The notes beneath the pieces were generated by a model that did not search any database, was not told the DNA's origin, and saw only the letters and a program-made list of their open reading frames with translations. Positions 4,953-6,629 of a DNA stretch of 6,629 nt are shown piece by piece. Origin of the DNA: Actinomycetota bacterium (lineage in GTDB: Bacteria > Actinomycetota > Acidimicrobiia > Acidimicrobiales > Ilumatobacteraceae). Numbering within the stretch: the first letter of the stretch is position 1; each line of letters opens with the position of its first letter. The position numbers and the translations under genes were made by a program. The DNA lies in NCBI GenBank assembly GCA_005801025.1, contig SYDZ01000279.1:1-6629 (forward strand), in the 5' to 3' direction.

Positions 4953-6629
4953 ATGACCGAGCGCATGCGCGCCCCATTGCTAGCGTTATGGTCGATGAGT
5001 GCGAAAAAGCTAACAACGAAGAAGACTCCCTCGCGCTCCAATTCTGCAGGTCGTGGGGATCAGGCGAAGGCTTCGCAGACTGGAGAAGTTCGTCGGGCGA
5101 TTAATGGTCGCGAAAGTGAGTTTGTGGCGATTGCGTTTATCGTTCTTGGTGTCATTGTTGGCTTAGCGGTCTATGCCCGTCTCGCTGGTCCCGTTGGGCG
5201 TGGGGCGGACACCGCTCTTGGTTGTCTGCTTGGACTCGGTCGATATTGCTTACCGTTGGTATTCGTCGCTATCGGCGTTGCGCAACTGCGCGGAGACGAA
5301 GCACCCAATCGAATGAAGTTGGCTCTTGGGTGGGGTGGAGTTGTGTTAGCGGCCCTCGGAATTTTGCATGTTTTTAAAGGGCCAGATGCCTTCACGGGTG
5401 TGGATGCTCTTGGTGGAGCAGGGGGATGGTTGGGAGCGATACTCGGTCAGATCTTGCAAGTGACGATTGGGGATATTGCTGCGGTTCTGGTTTTGACGGC
5501 ATTGGCTCTCGGTTGCAGTTTGTTGATTTCAAGTCTCAGTCTGAAAGATGCAGCCAGTGCTGTCGGTGGTTTTTTCTCGACGATTGTGAGCGGTGCCGGA
5601 GCCCGCGCACGATCGCTCACTGAGAGTCTCGGCACAATCTCTGAAGATGAAACTGAAGATGATGCCGTCGTTGAAACTGATGCCGATGATGAAGATGCTG
5701 CGGGCGAATACGATGAACTAGAGGTTCGGCCACTTGACCATGATGAGCCCGAAGTTGAGCCAGAACCAGTCAAGGTTTTTGTCCCACCTGTGAAGACGCC
5801 GCGACCCTCAGCCAAAGTAGACGTTCCTCACACTCAAGGGCAGTTTGACTCACCGCCGATAAATGCTCGTGAGTGGAAGTTGCCTCCACTTTCCTATTTG
5901 ACGCGCAGTAGTAAGCAGGCCATTGATCAAAGCGAAGTTAGTCAACGCGGTGAAGATCTTGAAGCAGCATTGTTGTCTCATGGTGTCAAGGTCACTCTTG
6001 TTGACCAAACTGTTGGTCCGACTGTGACTCGTTATGAACTTGAACTCGGTCCCGGTGTCAAGGTGGCGCGGGTAACTTCATTGCAAAAAGATATTGCCTA
6101 CGCAATGGCGGCCACCGATGTGCGGATATTGGCACCAATTCCTGGCAAGTCGGCTATCGGTATTGAGGTTCCCAATCAGACTCGTCAACTCGTGGCTTTA
6201 GGTGACCTCATGGCTTCGGCTGAATCGAAAGTGGCAAGTCATCCGCTTGACGTAGCGATCGGCAAAGATATTGCCGGTCGTTCTGTGTTCTTGAATTTGG
6301 CAACAACACCTCACCTGTTAATTGCTGGAGCCACGGGTGCAGGTAAGTCAAGTGGCATCAACTGCATCATCACTTCAATTTTGATGCGTTCAACACCCGA
6401 TCAAGTCAAATTGATCTTGATTGACCCTAAACAAGTGGAGATGGGTCAATATGCGCGACTCCCACACTTGCTCACCCAACCCGTGACGAATCCCAAGAAA
6501 GCCGCTAATGCCTTGCAATGGGCGGTGCGAGAAATGGAGAAGCGATACGACCTTCTATTTGAGATGGGCTATCGCGACATCACTGGCTACAACGCTGCCT
6601 TTAACCGCGGTGAAATTCAGGCCGCTGCC
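4953..6629 (+). CDS. ftsK: DNA translocase FtsK/SpoIIIE family, N-terminal 559 residues (C-terminus beyond the window)
   Basis: FtsK is a septum-anchored hexameric ATPase that pumps chromosomal DNA during division and helps resolve chromosome dimers. The frame is open from the ATG at 4953 to the right edge with no stop. Seen: a basic cytoplasmic tail (about 15-50); four or possibly five hydrophobic segments (near 56-76, 88-111, 123-141, 155-194); a strongly acidic linker (about 229-272, rich in Glu and Asp) followed by a Pro-rich stretch; the motor alpha domain from about 310 with GPTVTRYELELGPGVK; and the start of the RecA-like beta domain with Walker A GATGAGKSS (459-467) and Walker B LILIDPKQVEM (487-497, Asp491). 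The rest of the ATPase and the DNA-reading gamma winged helix, if present, lie past the edge. The linker is short beside that of E. coli FtsK. Alternative starts at 4965 or 4995 would remove 4 or 14 residues; 4995 lacks a ribosome site. Confidence 0.96.
   Translation, partial: MTERMRAPLLALWSMSAKKLTTKKTPSRSNSAGRGDQAKASQTGEVRRAINGRESEFVAIAFIVLGVIVGLAVYARLAGPVGRGADTALGCLLGLGRYCLPLVFVAIGVAQLRGDEAPNRMKLALGWGGVVLAALGILHVFKGPDAFTGVDALGGAGGWLGAILGQILQVTIGDIAAVLVLTALALGCSLLISSLSLKDAASAVGGFFSTIVSGAGARARSLTESLGTISEDETEDDAVVETDADDEDAAGEYDELEVRPLDHDEPEVEPEPVKVFVPPVKTPRPSAKVDVPHTQGQFDSPPINAREWKLPPLSYLTRSSKQAIDQSEVSQRGEDLEAALLSHGVKVTLVDQTVGPTVTRYELELGPGVKVARVTSLQKDIAYAMAATDVRILAPIPGKSAIGIEVPNQTRQLVALGDLMASAESKVASHPLDVAIGKDIAGRSVFLNLATTPHLLIAGATGAGKSSGINCIITSILMRSTPDQVKLILIDPKQVEMGQYARLPHLLTQPVTNPKKAANALQWAVREMEKRYDLLFEMGYRDITGYNAAFNRGEIQAAA

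Noticed and set aside
5447..5815. Minus-strand ORF of 122 codons rich in Ser and Thr
   Set aside because: It is the reverse complement of the Glu/Asp-rich FtsK linker: GAA and GAT codons read backwards give TTC and ATC, or Ser-type codons in shifted frames. The plus-strand frame is clearly the real one.
1..6629. CRISPR arrays, insertion sequences, phage genes, tRNA or rRNA genes
   Set aside because: No spaced direct repeats, terminal inverted repeats, transposase motifs or tRNA-like cloverleaf sequences were seen, and nearly all of the window is accounted for by housekeeping-type genes.

Overview
The window looks like an ordinary housekeeping stretch of an actinobacterial (Actinomycetota) chromosome. 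The main reason is gene order: dapA, then an RNase J gene of actinobacterial length, then ftsK a short way downstream, all on one strand, as I recall from mycobacteria and Streptomyces. By eye the base composition is near 50% GC. That is low for classical high-GC actinomycetes and would fit an aquatic lineage such as Acidimicrobiia or a related group, but this placement is inference.

Layout: positions 1-1051 (minus strand) hold nearly all of a D-alanine--D-alanine ligase gene, whose last codons lie beyond the left edge. A short divergent region (about 1052-1165) separates it from a plus-strand gene cluster. The first cluster gene (about 1166-1795) encodes a protein of unknown function with a probable winged-helix N-terminus. 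It is followed by dapA (1795-2694), RNase J (2694-4355), a small putative lipoprotein (4356-4913) and, after a 39-base gap, the N-terminal 559 codons of an FtsK/SpoIIIE DNA translocase (4953 to the right edge). The first three junctions are a stop/start overlap (twice) and direct abutment, so genes one to four are very probably one translationally coupled transcription unit. ftsK may be co-transcribed, because no convincing terminator lies before it.

How the genes fit together: DapA makes the first committed intermediate of the lysine/diaminopimelate pathway, and Ddl makes the D-Ala-D-Ala dipeptide. Both feed the peptidoglycan stem peptide, and they flank the unknown winged-helix-like protein. 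FtsK couples chromosome segregation to division. RNase J is an RNA processing and decay enzyme that travels with dapA in this phylum. No mobile element, CRISPR array, rRNA, tRNA or phage gene was seen. I found no evidence of a new multi-gene system. The items most worth a second look are the uncharacterised regulator-like gene with its unresolved start and possible 10-codon upstream ORF, the unknown lipoprotein between rnj and ftsK, and small potential RNA structures at two gene junctions.
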